Assembly (NCBI GenBank): GCA_021783515.1
Contig: JAJXTV010000001.1
Location: 1-64,000, forward strand
Source: Nitrospirota bacterium
Lineage (GTDB): Bacteria > Nitrospirota > Thermodesulfovibrionia > Thermodesulfovibrionales > UBA6898
DNA length: 64,000 nt
Direction: 5' to 3'
Shown piece by piece: positions 1-9,435 of the stretch. Under the pieces are notes generated by a model. It ran no database searches. It saw only the letters and a list, made by a program, of their open reading frames with translations, and was not told the DNA's origin. Position numbers and translations under genes: made by a program. Numbering within the stretch: position 1 is the stretch's first letter; each line of letters begins with the position of its first letter.

Positions 1-20
1 ACACCGAATGAATGAAAACC

Positions 21-422
21 TCAGGTGTAGCGAAGAGATGGTAGCTGACGACAAAGGCGTAAAAAGACTCTTTTTACGAGCGGATTATTGCGGGCTCTTG
101 ACAGGGTGGCCTTTAATGGGTGACCCCATTTCCCTTTGTTATACGGGACGATGGTTATCGACTGGCTGGTACCCCTGTCGACCGTAAGAACGTCCGACGT
201 GCCCGCTGAAACGATACCCGCAGACATCAAGATATAACCGTTCTCGCCCGCAGTAGCATAAATGCCTGCAGTCTGCGACCCCGCCCCCTTCTCGATCGTC
301 CGCGAATTGTCGTGGTAGTCCATGCTTACGCTGCCGGCAAACCCCCGGACCGCCGTCAACGAGATAAATCCTACCATCAACAAAACGATTGCGTATTTAT
401 TATTCTTCATTCCGCACCGCAT
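21..422 (-). CDS. Small secreted protein of unknown function
   Basis: 133 codons with a clear Sec signal peptide (basic MKNNK, hydrophobic stretch, cleavage near the Ala after residue 29). The ATG at 422 has an AGGAGG four bases upstream; the internal ATG at 410 is too far from it. The mature part is rich in Ser, Gly and Thr. The last ~35 residues are Arg-rich and look unlike the rest, so the C-terminus may be altered by a frameshift or recombination. It lies downstream of the displaced Rhs tip and the membrane gene. I do not recognise a family. Confidence 0.5.
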   Translation of the reverse strand: MRCGMKNNKYAIVLLMVGFISLTAVRGFAGSVSMDYHDNSRTIEKGAGSQTAGIYATAGENGYILMSAGIVSAGTSDVLTVDRGTSQSITIVPYNKGKWGHPLKATLSRARNNPLVKRVFLRLCRQLPSLRYT

Positions 423-432
423 GCTCCCTCCT

Positions 433-843
433 CTATCTTTTCGCCCTCTTTATCCTGAAAAACTTTGTATTTCTAACGCACCAGCTAAGTATGAGCATTG
501 AGGCCAAGGCCAAAATGGCTGCACCTGCAATATACAAATGGTTACTCGTCGGCATAGGAAGCAGACCATGTTTAAAAATCAGAAAGGCTGTACCAAAGGT
601 AATGCAGTAGTATGTTCCCTGATAAAACAGAAGCTTGATTCTTGAGTAGCGCCGAAAATCTCCGTATCCAAAAGTCAAACCAACTAACATAATAGGATAA
701 ATTATGCCCATATCAATTATGAAATTTGTCCATTTTTGCGACATCCTATGCCCAAAATAAATCTGCAATAGAACACCAGCTGCGAGAGAAGAGACAACAA
801 TCGCAATGAGCTTCAGTTTATCGATGACGTCATTCTTATTCAT
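433..843 (-). CDS. Four-helix membrane protein, candidate immunity protein of the displaced Rhs tip
   Basis: 136 residues with four predicted hydrophobic segments (about 12-30, 41-60, 75-92 and 103-122) and a basic C-terminus. Its ATG overlaps the end of the Rhs tip gene by four bases, the usual coupling between a polymorphic toxin tip and its immunity gene. Base composition is AT-richer than the core genome, as expected for an acquired cassette. The immunity role is inferred from position only; no immunity family is recognised. Confidence 0.55.
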   Translation of the reverse strand: MNKNDVIDKLKLIAIVVSSLAAGVLLQIYFGHRMSQKWTNFIIDMGIIYPIMLVGLTFGYGDFRRYSRIKLLFYQGTYYCITFGTAFLIFKHGLLPMPTSNHLYIAGAAILALASMLILSWCVRNTKFFRIKRAKR

Positions 844-1628
844 GGCTCAAAATACTCAATTTCGTCTTTCCAACATCCAAACGTCGCCGTTATTGCATCC
901 GCTGCAATCCCCCATTTAGCAACCCTTCCGCCCCATCTTATCAAATCCCTAAATATCATTGACTTGGCGGGTGTAACTAGGAAAGGCATGGCATAAACCT
1001 TCGAACTTGCTGGCGTCGTGAAGGCGTGCCGCCAAGCGGCATAATCAAAAACACCCTTCGCACCAACTCCCATCACTTCGATTCGATTGTCTCCGCTCAC
1101 TATGTTGTTTGCCATACAGTTGCAGTAGAAGTTGAGCCCCGCGATCCCATCCTTAACGGGATCTCCCGTGAGTCTTTGTGAAGCCCCAAAATTTGAAACC
1201 CCAGCATTTCTCTGAGAGCTCGCAAAATTTGAGAAGGCATTGCTACCATCCCCCAACTTAACCGGCGTACTAATCCTTCCATTGGCTCCCAACGGAGGTT
1301 CCGAGAATGTACCATACGTATCATAAGACGGACCGAACGTCATCGGGTCCAGACTGATCGACACGGCGATCCAATCTGGGAAGGCTGGCCCACCAAACTT
1401 TCTATACGTATCGCTTCCGAACAGCTCACTGCTTGAAAAGCTAAACGACATCCCCGATGGCTCGCTGCCTCCCGGATAGGGATACACTACTATTGAGAAC
1501 GGATCAGTGGGAGTGGGCTCCTCGCCGCCCACGTCGCCACACCCACCGATTTGATCAGTGCAATGCCCAGTCGGATCAGTATAGCGAAGAGGATTGTTCA
1601 TTACATGATACCGTCTGAAAACTGCCAT
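840..1628 (-). CDS. Displaced Rhs C-terminal tip (partial Rhs protein, putative toxin)
   Basis: From about residue 10 the protein has the hallmark end of an Rhs core (MNNPLRYTDPTGH), followed by ~240 residues of variable tip rich in Ser, Gly and Phe. There is no shell domain or YD repeats, and no credible start, so it is a 3' remnant whose upstream part was replaced by the truncated transposase. The tip contains a Cys-rich stretch (FYCNCMANN) and a C-terminal Trp-rich part; no nuclease motif is obvious. In Rhs loci, orphan tip-immunity cassettes lie downstream of the intact gene and can recombine into it. Toxic activity is not shown by sequence. Confidence 0.65.
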   Translation of the reverse strand: MAVFRRYHVMNNPLRYTDPTGHCTDQIGGCGDVGGEEPTPTDPFSIVVYPYPGGSEPSGMSFSFSSSELFGSDTYRKFGGPAFPDWIAVSISLDPMTFGPSYDTYGTFSEPPLGANGRISTPVKLGDGSNAFSNFASSQRNAGVSNFGASQRLTGDPVKDGIAGLNFYCNCMANNIVSGDNRIEVMGVGAKGVFDYAAWRHAFTTPASSKVYAMPFLVTPAKSMIFRDLIRWGGRVAKWGIAADAITATFGCWKDEIEYFEP

Positions 1629-2937
1629 CGGCGGAATTAGTGCATTTACTCCGCACCTGGCATTTGCCGCAGTTGCTCAAAGGGAAGTGGTAAATCGTTA
1701 TGTCCTTTTGATAATCGCGGAAACTCTCCCGTGTGGTTACTCCTTGCGGGCAGGTGAGGGTCTTTTTCTTTTCGTCATATTTGAACATGCTTTTCGGATA
1801 GACCAACCTGGCATGGGGACTGCGTATAGTGCACAGCGGAGCAATCATCTCACTGCCGTGCTCTTTCAACTGTTTTCTGATTAGTCCTTCTCCGTAAGCA
1901 GTATCACCGATTACTTTCGCAGGAATAAGTCCGAGTCCTTTTTGTTCGATTATTGTCTCAACCGCAGTCTTTCCATCATTGCGATTGCCGGGCATGACAA
2001 CTATATTTGTTATGAAGCGGCTTTCAACTGTCTCCGCTACATTCGCCCTATATCCGATGAATTTCTTTGTTTTAGACTTACGCCCACATCTTGCGTCTGG
2101 ATCTATAGGAGAGACGAGCATGTCTTTTGGTTTTTCTTGATGCTGCTTCTCTTTCACTTCACCGTCTTGGTCCTTTTCGAGATTCTCCTGCAATATGCGG
2201 CGGAGCATGTCTTTCTTCTTTCTTATATCCTTGTCTCCAACAGCCCTTGTTTGCCGGAGAACAGCGCGGGCATCGTTTACTACCTCTACGAGTTTCCGTT
2301 TCTTCTTTTCAGCATCAGGACGACCAGGGCCTTCGCTATTCACTGACTCTCTGGTATATTCAGTCATGTCTATCTCGGATGCTATCCTCTCATAGGCGTC
2401 TTTGTATCTGCCTTTTAATGGCTTGAGGATCTCAAAAATGCTTTTCTTAACAAGTTGCACCATTGTAGGGACAGCTATGTCGGCGATGACGTGGGTCGCA
2501 TCAATCCGCTGGATTTCGTTCTTTTCAATAAGGCCCTGCTTTATAAGATGGGAAAGAATGCGGTCAAATATCTCCTTCTCTTTTCCATTTTCGAGAAGTC
2601 TTTTCCTGAAATCTCCAAGAGAAGAATGGTCAAATGGTCTTTCGTCAAGAGAGAGGCCAAGAGCATATTTGATTTGAATGTCGTACATACAGGCCTGTTC
2701 CATTTCACGATCAGAGAGGTCCTTGTGGAACTGGAGGATGGTAGCCATCGCGAGAAGAGCCGGCGATATTGCGGGCCGCCCATTGTCCTTGCAATACATG
2801 GATTCAAACTGCTTATCCTTTAATAGAGGCGCTACGATTTCTCTAAATTTACGGTAGAAGCTGTCTTGTGGAATGAGCTGCTCGCAAATGTAATCGGCAT
2901 CATAAAAGCTTCCCTGGTGCTCACGGTATTTCAGCAT
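1576..2937 (-). pseudogene. IS1182-family transposase, 3'-truncated
   Basis: The 453 remaining residues match the IS1182-type DDE transposase layout: an N-terminal MLKYREHQ..F start, a DGRPAISPALLAMATILQF-like region, a DATHVIADIA motif (first Asp), GDTAYGEG (second Asp) and a C-terminal zinc-like Cys cluster. The start at 2937 has AGAGGAG eight bases upstream; the longer frame to 3045 runs into the preceding gene. After the Cys cluster the frame enters Rhs-tip DNA, so roughly the last 100 residues, including the final acidic catalytic residue, are missing. It should be inactive. Confidence 0.8.
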
Positions 2938-3010
2938 CTGCTCTACTCCTCTTGAGAAATTATTGCCCTTATAATCTGCAATCAATGTGCCAGTAAAATT
3001 TCGCATCCTG
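1630..3010 (-). mobile_element. Truncated IS1182-type insertion sequence
   Basis: The element contains the broken transposase. Its 5' end lies between the stop of the small membrane gene (3020) and the transposase start. Its 3' end is lost where the reading frame runs into the displaced Rhs tip near 1625-1632. Because one end is missing, no inverted-repeat pair or target duplication can be defined; both boundaries are approximate. Confidence 0.6.
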
Positions 3011-3019
3011 CTCTGCTCA

Positions 3020-3253
3020 TTACTTCTCAAGATTACGGAGTTCACTTTTAAAGTACCTGTATACTTTTTTGAAGGTTAGAATCCCTAAATACGCAGCTAT
3101 GATTAATCCGCCTGCGGCGATTATGATGCCTCTCGCATCAGGTTGATTCGATAGGAAAGGAATGCCTATCGTAAGGGAAATTACCACTAATACAGCATTG
3201 AAGACGATCAATGCTATGACAAGTGAAATTAAGAAAGCACCTAATTTTTCCAT
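3020..3253 (-). CDS. Small two-helix membrane protein following the Rhs gene (candidate immunity)
   Basis: 77 residues from the ATG at 3253, with GGAG upstream. Two hydrophobic helices (about residues 5-27 and 37-57) are followed by a basic tail. It begins 38 bases after the Rhs stop codon, the position of an immunity gene for the Rhs tip. Its stop codon is immediately followed by the insertion sequence. The family is unrecognised and the function inferred from position. Confidence 0.5.
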   Translation of the reverse strand: MEKLGAFLISLVIALIVFNAVLVVISLTIGIPFLSNQPDARGIIIAAGGLIIAAYLGILTFKKVYRYFKSELRNLEK

Positions 3254-3290
3254 AAAAAGAGGTCTCCGAACATCGTCTGCACCATAAAAG

Positions 3291-5225
3291 TTAATGACAT
3301 TTGTTGTTGATGGGCTTACGAGGCTCTTTAAGAGCATCCTGTATGACTTCCCATCCATGTGTGGTCTTAGCCCAACCAGCCCAAAATACTGGTAACATTT
3401 CACCGGCAACAACAGCTGTCAACAATGGGTTCTCGGTTGCTATTCCCGTAAACACTATCGCTGTACCGCCAATGGCTATAGTTTGAATTCCTTCTGCCGT
3501 GCTCAATACACCGGTTATGAACATTCCTGTATCAAAGAGCCCATACGGATCGATACTGTTTACGGGATTGTTGCTCGCGTACTGGTAAAGATTTGTCTGC
3601 AAAGAAAGAGGTTTTCCGACACTATCGACATATCCGAACAGATCCGTATCCCCTCCGACAAAACCAATCGGATCTTTTGCCGTCCACTTCCCTATCAGCG
3701 GATCATAATCCCTAGCGCCGAATCTCACCAGAGCGGTATCCCTGTCGTACACTCCCCCGGCGAACCCAAACGGCTGGAAGCCGGGATTGGTATCCTTGGT
3801 GACATTGCCGAATTCATCATAGTCCAACTGTTGAACAACTTGACCAGTTGCAACATCCACTACAAGCCGAGGCGACCCCAGCTGGTCGGTCACAATCTTA
3901 TATTTCTCCCCGTCCTTTACCATGTATTCCGGCACATTGGTCTTCGGCCCATAAACAAACCTCGAAACTATATTACCACTTCCGTCAAGCTCGACAACTG
4001 GCCTCAACTGGTCCTCGTACAAGAACCCCTGCTCAAGCGTTCCATTTATCGCTTTGCCGACCCTTCTATGCTGCCCATCGACAATGTAGCTGATCCTCGT
4101 GCCGTCAGCCTTCACGACCGAAATCAGATTGCCGAAATTATCGTAGTTGTACGATGTCGTTCCTTCGGGGCCAGTCTTACTCAATAGCTCGCCGTTGCCC
4201 GTATAAGCATATGAGTGGGACCCGTAAGCGACAAGTCGATCCTGATCGTCATACGTGCCATTAATCGTAATAGCGCCGCCCGTATATGACAACCGATTGC
4301 CGTTGGAATCGTATTCATAATGACTCACCACCACGTCGTCTTTTTTCACGTCAGTGAGCCGTCCGCTCTGGTCATACGAGTATGCAAAGGTGTTTGTCAC
4401 GCCCGCAATAGTCTCGGTCTTCTGCTCGATCCTTCCCAGGCTGTCTCTCGTGTATTGGACGCTTATGCGGGGAGATCCATTATATGAGGCGCTGAACGTT
4501 GTTGGCTCGCCGAAGCCGTTATACGTCCATGTGTCACTCAGATTGCCGAGGGTCGTGCCCGTAATAAGCCCGTTTCCAGGGTCTCTGCTTATCGACAGAC
4601 TGCCTGCGCCAGTGAGAAGGCCGTCATCATCATAGGCGAATCCAATAGCGTTTCCATTTACACTTTCGGAAGTGACGTTGAAATCGTTGTCGTACTCAAA
4701 TCCCACTGTACCATTACCCCCCCCCGACCAAGTGGTCGATGTCAGGAGAGAGCCATCATATGTGAAAGCAGTGTTTTCCGTTATGTCCATTGCCGGCATA
4801 CCCGAACCCGCAGGCCTATCTTCCTCGATCAGGTTCCGGTCGAGGTCGTAGGTGTAGGCAGTATTCACATTCGCTGGGCCAATGGCCGGAGGCAAATAAT
4901 CCTTCACGAGATCCTGTGGCGTGTAATCGAACCCGTGCGTCGGCTTGTCAGGAGGAGTTATCGAGGTCACGTTTCCGTTCGAGTCATAGCCGTAAGCGAC
5001 CGACGAGGTATCCGGAAGGGTCTCCTTTGTCACCCTCCCGGCTTCGTCATATGCTAACCCGATATTTCTTAGGAGCGGATCGGTGATGCCACGAAGATTA
5101 TTCTGTGCGTCGTAACTTATGCTGTAACTACGCGATTCAGCCCCTTCGCCCTGGGTGATCGATGTCAGCCGGCCCTTTGGTGGCGGGTTTGTTTGAGCAG
5201 CCTGAAGCAATAAGCCGGGTACCAA
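3291..5225 (-). CDS. Rhs/YD-repeat protein with short hydrophobic tip, 5'-truncated
   Basis: 644 codons containing many YD repeats (YDxxGRLT, YDSNGNxxS, YDxxxRL), then the Rhs core end (YDPLIGKWTAKDPIGF, YQYASNNPVNSIDPYGL) and an ~85-residue tip with two hydrophobic stretches. Rhs proteins form a shell around a C-terminal toxin and are usually above 1,200 residues with an N-terminal export or PAAR part. Here neither is present and the only start is a poor TTG, so the 5' half appears deleted. The small membrane gene downstream would be its immunity partner. Confidence 0.8.
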   Translation of the reverse strand: MVPGLLLQAAQTNPPPKGRLTSITQGEGAESRSYSISYDAQNNLRGITDPLLRNIGLAYDEAGRVTKETLPDTSSVAYGYDSNGNVTSITPPDKPTHGFDYTPQDLVKDYLPPAIGPANVNTAYTYDLDRNLIEEDRPAGSGMPAMDITENTAFTYDGSLLTSTTWSGGGNGTVGFEYDNDFNVTSESVNGNAIGFAYDDDGLLTGAGSLSISRDPGNGLITGTTLGNLSDTWTYNGFGEPTTFSASYNGSPRISVQYTRDSLGRIEQKTETIAGVTNTFAYSYDQSGRLTDVKKDDVVVSHYEYDSNGNRLSYTGGAITINGTYDDQDRLVAYGSHSYAYTGNGELLSKTGPEGTTSYNYDNFGNLISVVKADGTRISYIVDGQHRRVGKAINGTLEQGFLYEDQLRPVVELDGSGNIVSRFVYGPKTNVPEYMVKDGEKYKIVTDQLGSPRLVVDVATGQVVQQLDYDEFGNVTKDTNPGFQPFGFAGGVYDRDTALVRFGARDYDPLIGKWTAKDPIGFVGGDTDLFGYVDSVGKPLSLQTNLYQYASNNPVNSIDPYGLFDTGMFITGVLSTAEGIQTIAIGGTAIVFTGIATENPLLTAVVAGEMLPVFWAGWAKTTHGWEVIQDALKEPRKPINNKCH

Positions 5226-5339
5226 GTCCCCCTTCCCAGAGCTGAAGCTCTTTAATCATTACAACCGGATAAATGCAGGAATGTCTGCTCTTCTTGCAAA
5301 CTATACTCCACCTCCGGCAGCCCCCGCTCCGACTCCGTG

Positions 5340-5642
5340 TTAAACCACGTGGCTTCCCAGGCCCCTCATGGAGCCTCTCACAAAATCAGGATATAAATTT
5401 GTCTTTATCCATCTGTCGGCTTTTGAAACAGCATCGTCTCCGCTTTTCTCAGAGTAAAATTCTTTCAGGGACGTGCCGCCTTCTTTGGGGAAATATATGA
5501 GTACCGCATGGAAAATACCTGCTCCACGGATGTCGAACCCCAATGTATGAAAAATACCTTCTTCATCGCTATCTTCCCCAACTACAAGGAAACCGAAAAA
5601 GAGACCACCGACTTTTGTAAAACAGTCATACGCTTGTTTCAT
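5340..5642 (-). CDS. Hypothetical 100-residue protein
   Basis: The start at 5642 has a strong GAGGAGG six bases upstream. The protein is soluble and mixed alpha/beta in appearance, with several GxF and GxFH repeats, and ends in SHVV. The frame stays open for 17 codons above the start (reading ..FFDADGIINEEVF), so the gene may itself be an internal remnant of something longer. It lies upstream of the truncated Rhs gene. No family is recognised. Confidence 0.45.
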   Translation of the reverse strand: MKQAYDCFTKVGGLFFGFLVVGEDSDEEGIFHTLGFDIRGAGIFHAVLIYFPKEGGTSLKEFYSEKSGDDAVSKADRWIKTNLYPDFVRGSMRGLGSHVV

Positions 5643-6019
5643 AAATACCTCCTCGTTGATGATGCCATCGGCATCGAAGAATACAAATAGCCGTTACATG
5701 TCTAACCTGACAATAAGAAGTTTGTCCGGTTGCTGAAACTGTTAATCGGCCTCCAAGTATTGCCGAAGACTATTTTTCGTCCCGATTCCCTCCTCAAGAA
5801 GCTGTTTTTATCCTTTCCCTCATTCTACCTACTTAACCCTATAAGTCAACTATTGCTTACAGAGACCAATTCCAGGAACGTAACTTTCTGGATGAACACC
5901 TCGTTTGGGCAGGAAGCTATCTAAGAAAAGTTTTAACAGAAAGTGTCGCTGTCTCAAAATCGCGCCAGTGTCGATAAGTCCGTGGAACACGTCAGTCAGG
6001 TCAGGCGACGCCGGCCTGC
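5643..6019. other. Gene-free stretch between the Rhs island and the core genome
   Basis: AT-richer than the recO side. I see no tRNA, no convincing hairpin terminator and no protein-like frame in it. It marks the border between the accessory Rhs island and the conserved recO-era block. Confidence 0.4.
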
Positions 6020-6739
6020 CTAAAACGCCCTCGCCTTCAGTTTTTTTTCCGTAACGTACCTGACGTGTTCGTCGAGGACATTCGTAAGCTCCGCAACAAG
6101 TGGTTCTGACGGACGGAGTCTTCCCAGTTTCGCGGGGTCCCAACCGAGCAGGGTCGAGGAAAGACGTATCGCCCCCTGAGAGAGACAGATCGGGGATTCG
6201 TATCCTTTTGCGCACCCTTTGCAAAGTACGCTGCCGTGGGCGAGATAAAAGACCTCCCCCCGCGTCCCACACCTGCCGCAGCTGTGAAGTCCCGGAAGAA
6301 AGCCGGCAATCTCGAGGAGTTTGAGTTTGTAATAGACCGGCAGCAGTCTGGCTTCCCCGTCGGCCTCCATCGCCTGGAGCGTTTCCGTCAGCAGCGCGTA
6401 GGTCTTGCTGTTGGCGTCCCTTTCCGGAACAAAATGCAGCGTCAACTCGATCATCTCGCAGACCCGGAGAAAACTCCTGAGTGAACTCCGGATGGTATGA
6501 AAGGGATGAATAATGTCCGACTGGGTCAAACGGGGCAGCGCCGCGTCTTCCTTGCCCCAAAAGGCGATCCGCGCACGCGTGAGAGGCTCGAGGCTGCTGC
6601 CGAACCTGCTCTTGATTTTTCGAGGGCTCTTCGCAAACGCCTTCAGGAGTCCGTATTCCCCGGTGAGGTACGTGACGATAAGGTCGGCTTCGCCGAAGGG
6701 AAAGGTCTTGAGGACGATGCCTTCCGTCCGGTGAAGCAT
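6020..6739 (-). CDS. recO: DNA repair protein RecO
   Basis: 239 residues, the usual RecO length. It has an N-terminal OB-fold starting MLHRTEGIVLKTFPFGEADLI, a helical middle and a C-terminal zinc site (CGRCG..C..C, about residues 156-177). RecO loads RecA onto SSB-coated DNA with RecR in gap repair. The ATG overlaps the stop of the upstream gene (TAATG), so translation is coupled to the BFN nuclease gene; era and the aminotransferase lie upstream in the same run. Confidence 0.93.
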   Translation of the reverse strand: MLHRTEGIVLKTFPFGEADLIVTYLTGEYGLLKAFAKSPRKIKSRFGSSLEPLTRARIAFWGKEDAALPRLTQSDIIHPFHTIRSSLRSFLRVCEMIELTLHFVPERDANSKTYALLTETLQAMEADGEARLLPVYYKLKLLEIAGFLPGLHSCGRCGTRGEVFYLAHGSVLCKGCAKGYESPICLSQGAIRLSSTLLGWDPAKLGRLRPSEPLVAELTNVLDEHVRYVTEKKLKARAF

Positions 6740-7191
6740 TACATGATATTACCGAAATCTTCGGGCTTCAGGTTCTTCAGCCACTCGTCGAGCTCATCGG
6801 CCGTCCTCGTGGCCATGATGCCGTCCTCGACGAAAATGGAGGCACTCGCCCTGAGCGCGACCGCAACGGCATCGCTCGGCCTTGAATCGATGAGGGTTTC
6901 CTTCCTGCCGTCGTTCAGGTAAATGAGGGCATAGTAGGTATTGTCGACGATCTCGGTGACCACGATCTTCGTAATCTTTATCTTCAGTCCGTCGGTAATA
7001 TTCTTGACGAGGTCATGGGTCAGCGGCCGCGGCGTCGCAACCTTCCCCAGGGCGAGGGCGATAGAGTCGGCTTCAGGCTTCCCGATCCATATCGGAAGTG
7101 TCCCGGCGCCGTTGACCTCCTTGAGAAGAAGGATATACATGTTGCTTCTCGGATCAAAAAGCAGGCCTTCCACCTTCATTTCAACCAGCAT
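6739..7191 (-). CDS. Bifunctional nuclease (BFN/DUF151) family protein
   Basis: 150 residues with the DUF151 core: IGKPEADSIALALG near residue 37, then the SRPSDAVAVALRASASIFV segment near residue 104. Homologues range from plant BFN nucleases to uncharacterised bacterial proteins, so nuclease activity is plausible but unproven here. Its ATG abuts the Era stop codon (TAGATG) and its own stop overlaps the RecO start, giving a tight era-BFN-recO operon. Confidence 0.85.
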   Translation of the reverse strand: MLVEMKVEGLLFDPRSNMYILLLKEVNGAGTLPIWIGKPEADSIALALGKVATPRPLTHDLVKNITDGLKIKITKIVVTEIVDNTYYALIYLNDGRKETLIDSRPSDAVAVALRASASIFVEDGIMATRTADELDEWLKNLKPEDFGNIM

Positions 7192-8109
7192 CTACCGGTA
7201 CCCCAATTCATGCAGCATCTTCTTGTTATCACGCCATCCCTTCTTCACCTTCACCCACAACTGGAGAAAAACCCTGGCGTCGAGAAGTTTTTCGATATCG
7301 ATACGGGCGAGAGTTCCGACCTCTTTGAGCTTTCTGCCTTTTGCTCCTATTATTATACCTTTTTGACCTTCTCTTTCAACATAGATATTGGCGCTTATCG
7401 ACACGATGCCGTCCGGCCGCTCGGTCCAGGTCTCGACCTCGACGGCGATCGAATAGGGGACCTCATCGCCGGTCTTCTCCATGATCTTCTCCCGTATGAT
7501 CTCCGCCGCCATAAACCGCTCAATCTGGTCGGTCACAATGTCATCGGGATAATACTTCGGGCCGGGAGGGAGATACTCCGATAATTTTTCGAGGACGATG
7601 CCGACCCCGTCTCCCTTGAGCGCGGAAACAGGGACGATCTCGCGGAAAGGAAAGAGCTCCCGGTAATGGTCGATCATCCCGAGAATATCATGCTTCTTCA
7701 CCTCGTCTATCTTGTTGATCAGCAGGAAGACCGGCTTGCCGGTATCGGCAAGGGAGCGGATAATCTCCGTGTCTCTGTCCGCATTCCGGCCCGCCTCCGC
7801 CACGAAGACCACCACGTCGATCTCCGAGAGGACGTCGCGCGCGGCACGGACCATCACTTCTCCAAGGAGGTTTTGCGGCTTGTGGATGCCGGGGGTATCG
7901 ATAAAGACGATCTGCGCACCGGGAAGGTTCCTGATCCCGAGTATTTTGTTTCTGGTCGTCTGCGGATGCGGAGCGACGATCGAGACCTTCTGCCCCAGGA
8001 ATGCATTGAGCAGAGTAGACTTCCCGACGTTCGGCCTTCCGATTATTGAAACATATCCCGAGCGAAAAGATTCCTGCACCAGACCCCCGAAAAAGTTGCT
8101 CTCCGCCAC
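7192..8109 (-). CDS. era: GTPase Era
   Basis: 305 residues. The G motifs are in order: GRPNVGKST (G1, ~residue 23), DTPG (G3), NKID (G4) and SAL (G5), followed by a C-terminal KH domain with GAKGRKLKEVG. Era chaperones 16S rRNA 3'-end maturation and 30S assembly. Translation probably starts at GTG 8109, four bases after the aminotransferase stop, so the genes are coupled. Confidence 0.95.
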   Translation of the reverse strand: MAESNFFGGLVQESFRSGYVSIIGRPNVGKSTLLNAFLGQKVSIVAPHPQTTRNKILGIRNLPGAQIVFIDTPGIHKPQNLLGEVMVRAARDVLSEIDVVVFVAEAGRNADRDTEIIRSLADTGKPVFLLINKIDEVKKHDILGMIDHYRELFPFREIVPVSALKGDGVGIVLEKLSEYLPPGPKYYPDDIVTDQIERFMAAEIIREKIMEKTGDEVPYSIAVEVETWTERPDGIVSISANIYVEREGQKGIIIGAKGRKLKEVGTLARIDIEKLLDARVFLQLWVKVKKGWRDNKKMLHELGYR

Positions 8110-8112
8110 GGG

Positions 8113-9306
8113 TCAGGCGGCAAGCCGCCCGACCGCCTCCCGTATCCTCTCGACGCCCCTTCTGATGTCTTCGAACGATGTCGCATAGGAAAGACGGATG
8201 TAGTTGTCGGCGCCGAAGGCCGATCCGTGCACGAGCGCGACCCTCGCCTCCTCGAGCAGATACAGCGCAAGGTCGGCCGAAGACGCTATCTGCCTTTCCC
8301 CCGCCTTCTTCCCATAGAGTTTCCCGGTGTTCGGGAAAGCATAGAATGCGCCCTCCGGCATGAGACAGCTCATCCCGTCTATCCTGTTGAGTTCTTCGAT
8401 GAGATAGCGCCTCCTCTTGTCGAACTCCGTCCTCATCGCGGCGACAAAATCCTGCGGGCCCCGCAGCGCCTCTATTGCCGCCTTCTGGGTGATCGAAGTG
8501 GGATTGGACGTCGACTGGCTCTGGATGTTCGTCATCGCCTTGACGATCTCGGCCGGCCCCGCGGTATACCCGATCCTCCATCCCGTCATCGCGTGGGATT
8601 TCGATAGTCCGTTGATGAGCAGAGTCTTCGACTTCACCTCGTCGCCGAGAGAGGCGACACTGATGTGTTCCGCCCCGTCATATACAAGCTTTTCGTAGAT
8701 CTCGTCGGAGACGATATAAAAATTATGCTTCAGCGCCAGCTCTGCGATCTTCTGAAGGGTCTTCCTGTCATAAATCATTCCGGTCGGGTTCGAAGGCGAA
8801 TTGAGGATCAGGGCCTTCGTCTTCGCTGTAATCCGTTCCTCGAGCGCCTCGGCCCTCACCCTGAAGGAATCGGCCTCGAAGGTCTCGACGAAAACCGGGA
8901 CCGCGTCGTTCAGCAGCACCTGATCGGGATAGGAGACCCAATACGGCGCGGGGATAATAACCTCGTCGCCCGGCCCGTAGAGGGCCTGCGCGACATTGTA
9001 GAGGGAATGTTTTGCGCCGGTGGAGGCGATGATCTCATCTCTCTTATACGACAGCCCGTTGTCAGCCTTCAGCTTGTCGATAATGGCGTCTTTCAACGGA
9101 TCTATCCCGCCGACGGCCGTATACTTCGTAAAGCCGTCCTTCATCGCCTTTACGGCAGCCTCTTTTATATTTTCCGGCGTGTCGAAATCCGGCTCGCCCA
9201 CCCCGAAGCTGATCACGTCCTCGCCTGCCGCCTTCATCGCCTTCGCCTTGGAGTCTATGGCGAGCGTCGGCGACGGCTTGATCTTTCTTGCCCTGTCGGA
9301 AAGCAT
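8113..9306 (-). CDS. aspC: PLP-dependent aspartate aminotransferase (class I fold)
   Basis: 397 residues with the class I/II aminotransferase layout: substrate-loop motif VGEPDFDTPENI, SPSNPTGMIYDR, and the PLP lysine in NGLSKSHAMTGWRIGY (about residue 235). It interconverts aspartate and oxaloacetate with glutamate and 2-oxoglutarate; several members also accept aromatic or prephenate substrates, so the exact substrate is open. It is first in the run before era. Confidence 0.88.
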   Translation of the reverse strand: MLSDRARKIKPSPTLAIDSKAKAMKAAGEDVISFGVGEPDFDTPENIKEAAVKAMKDGFTKYTAVGGIDPLKDAIIDKLKADNGLSYKRDEIIASTGAKHSLYNVAQALYGPGDEVIIPAPYWVSYPDQVLLNDAVPVFVETFEADSFRVRAEALEERITAKTKALILNSPSNPTGMIYDRKTLQKIAELALKHNFYIVSDEIYEKLVYDGAEHISVASLGDEVKSKTLLINGLSKSHAMTGWRIGYTAGPAEIVKAMTNIQSQSTSNPTSITQKAAIEALRGPQDFVAAMRTEFDKRRRYLIEELNRIDGMSCLMPEGAFYAFPNTGKLYGKKAGERQIASSADLALYLLEEARVALVHGSAFGADNYIRLSYATSFEDIRRGVERIREAVGRLAA

Positions 9307-9376
9307 ATATGTTCTCTCGTCTCCTCTTCAGAAATGTTCCGATATATTAGCACAACGCGGGAATGATTGAAAAACC

Positions 9377-9408
9377 GAAGGGGAAGACATTCCACGCCTT
9401 CCCCTTCA
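9377..9408 (-). terminator. Rho-independent terminator after the Sec-peroxiredoxin gene
   Basis: On the minus strand a 10-bp stem (GAAGGGGAAG / CTTCCCCTTC) is followed by GGTTTTTC, about 30 bases after the peroxiredoxin stop codon. Confidence 0.75.
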
Positions 9409-9435
9409 TCAGATATCAATAAATAGACCGCACTG

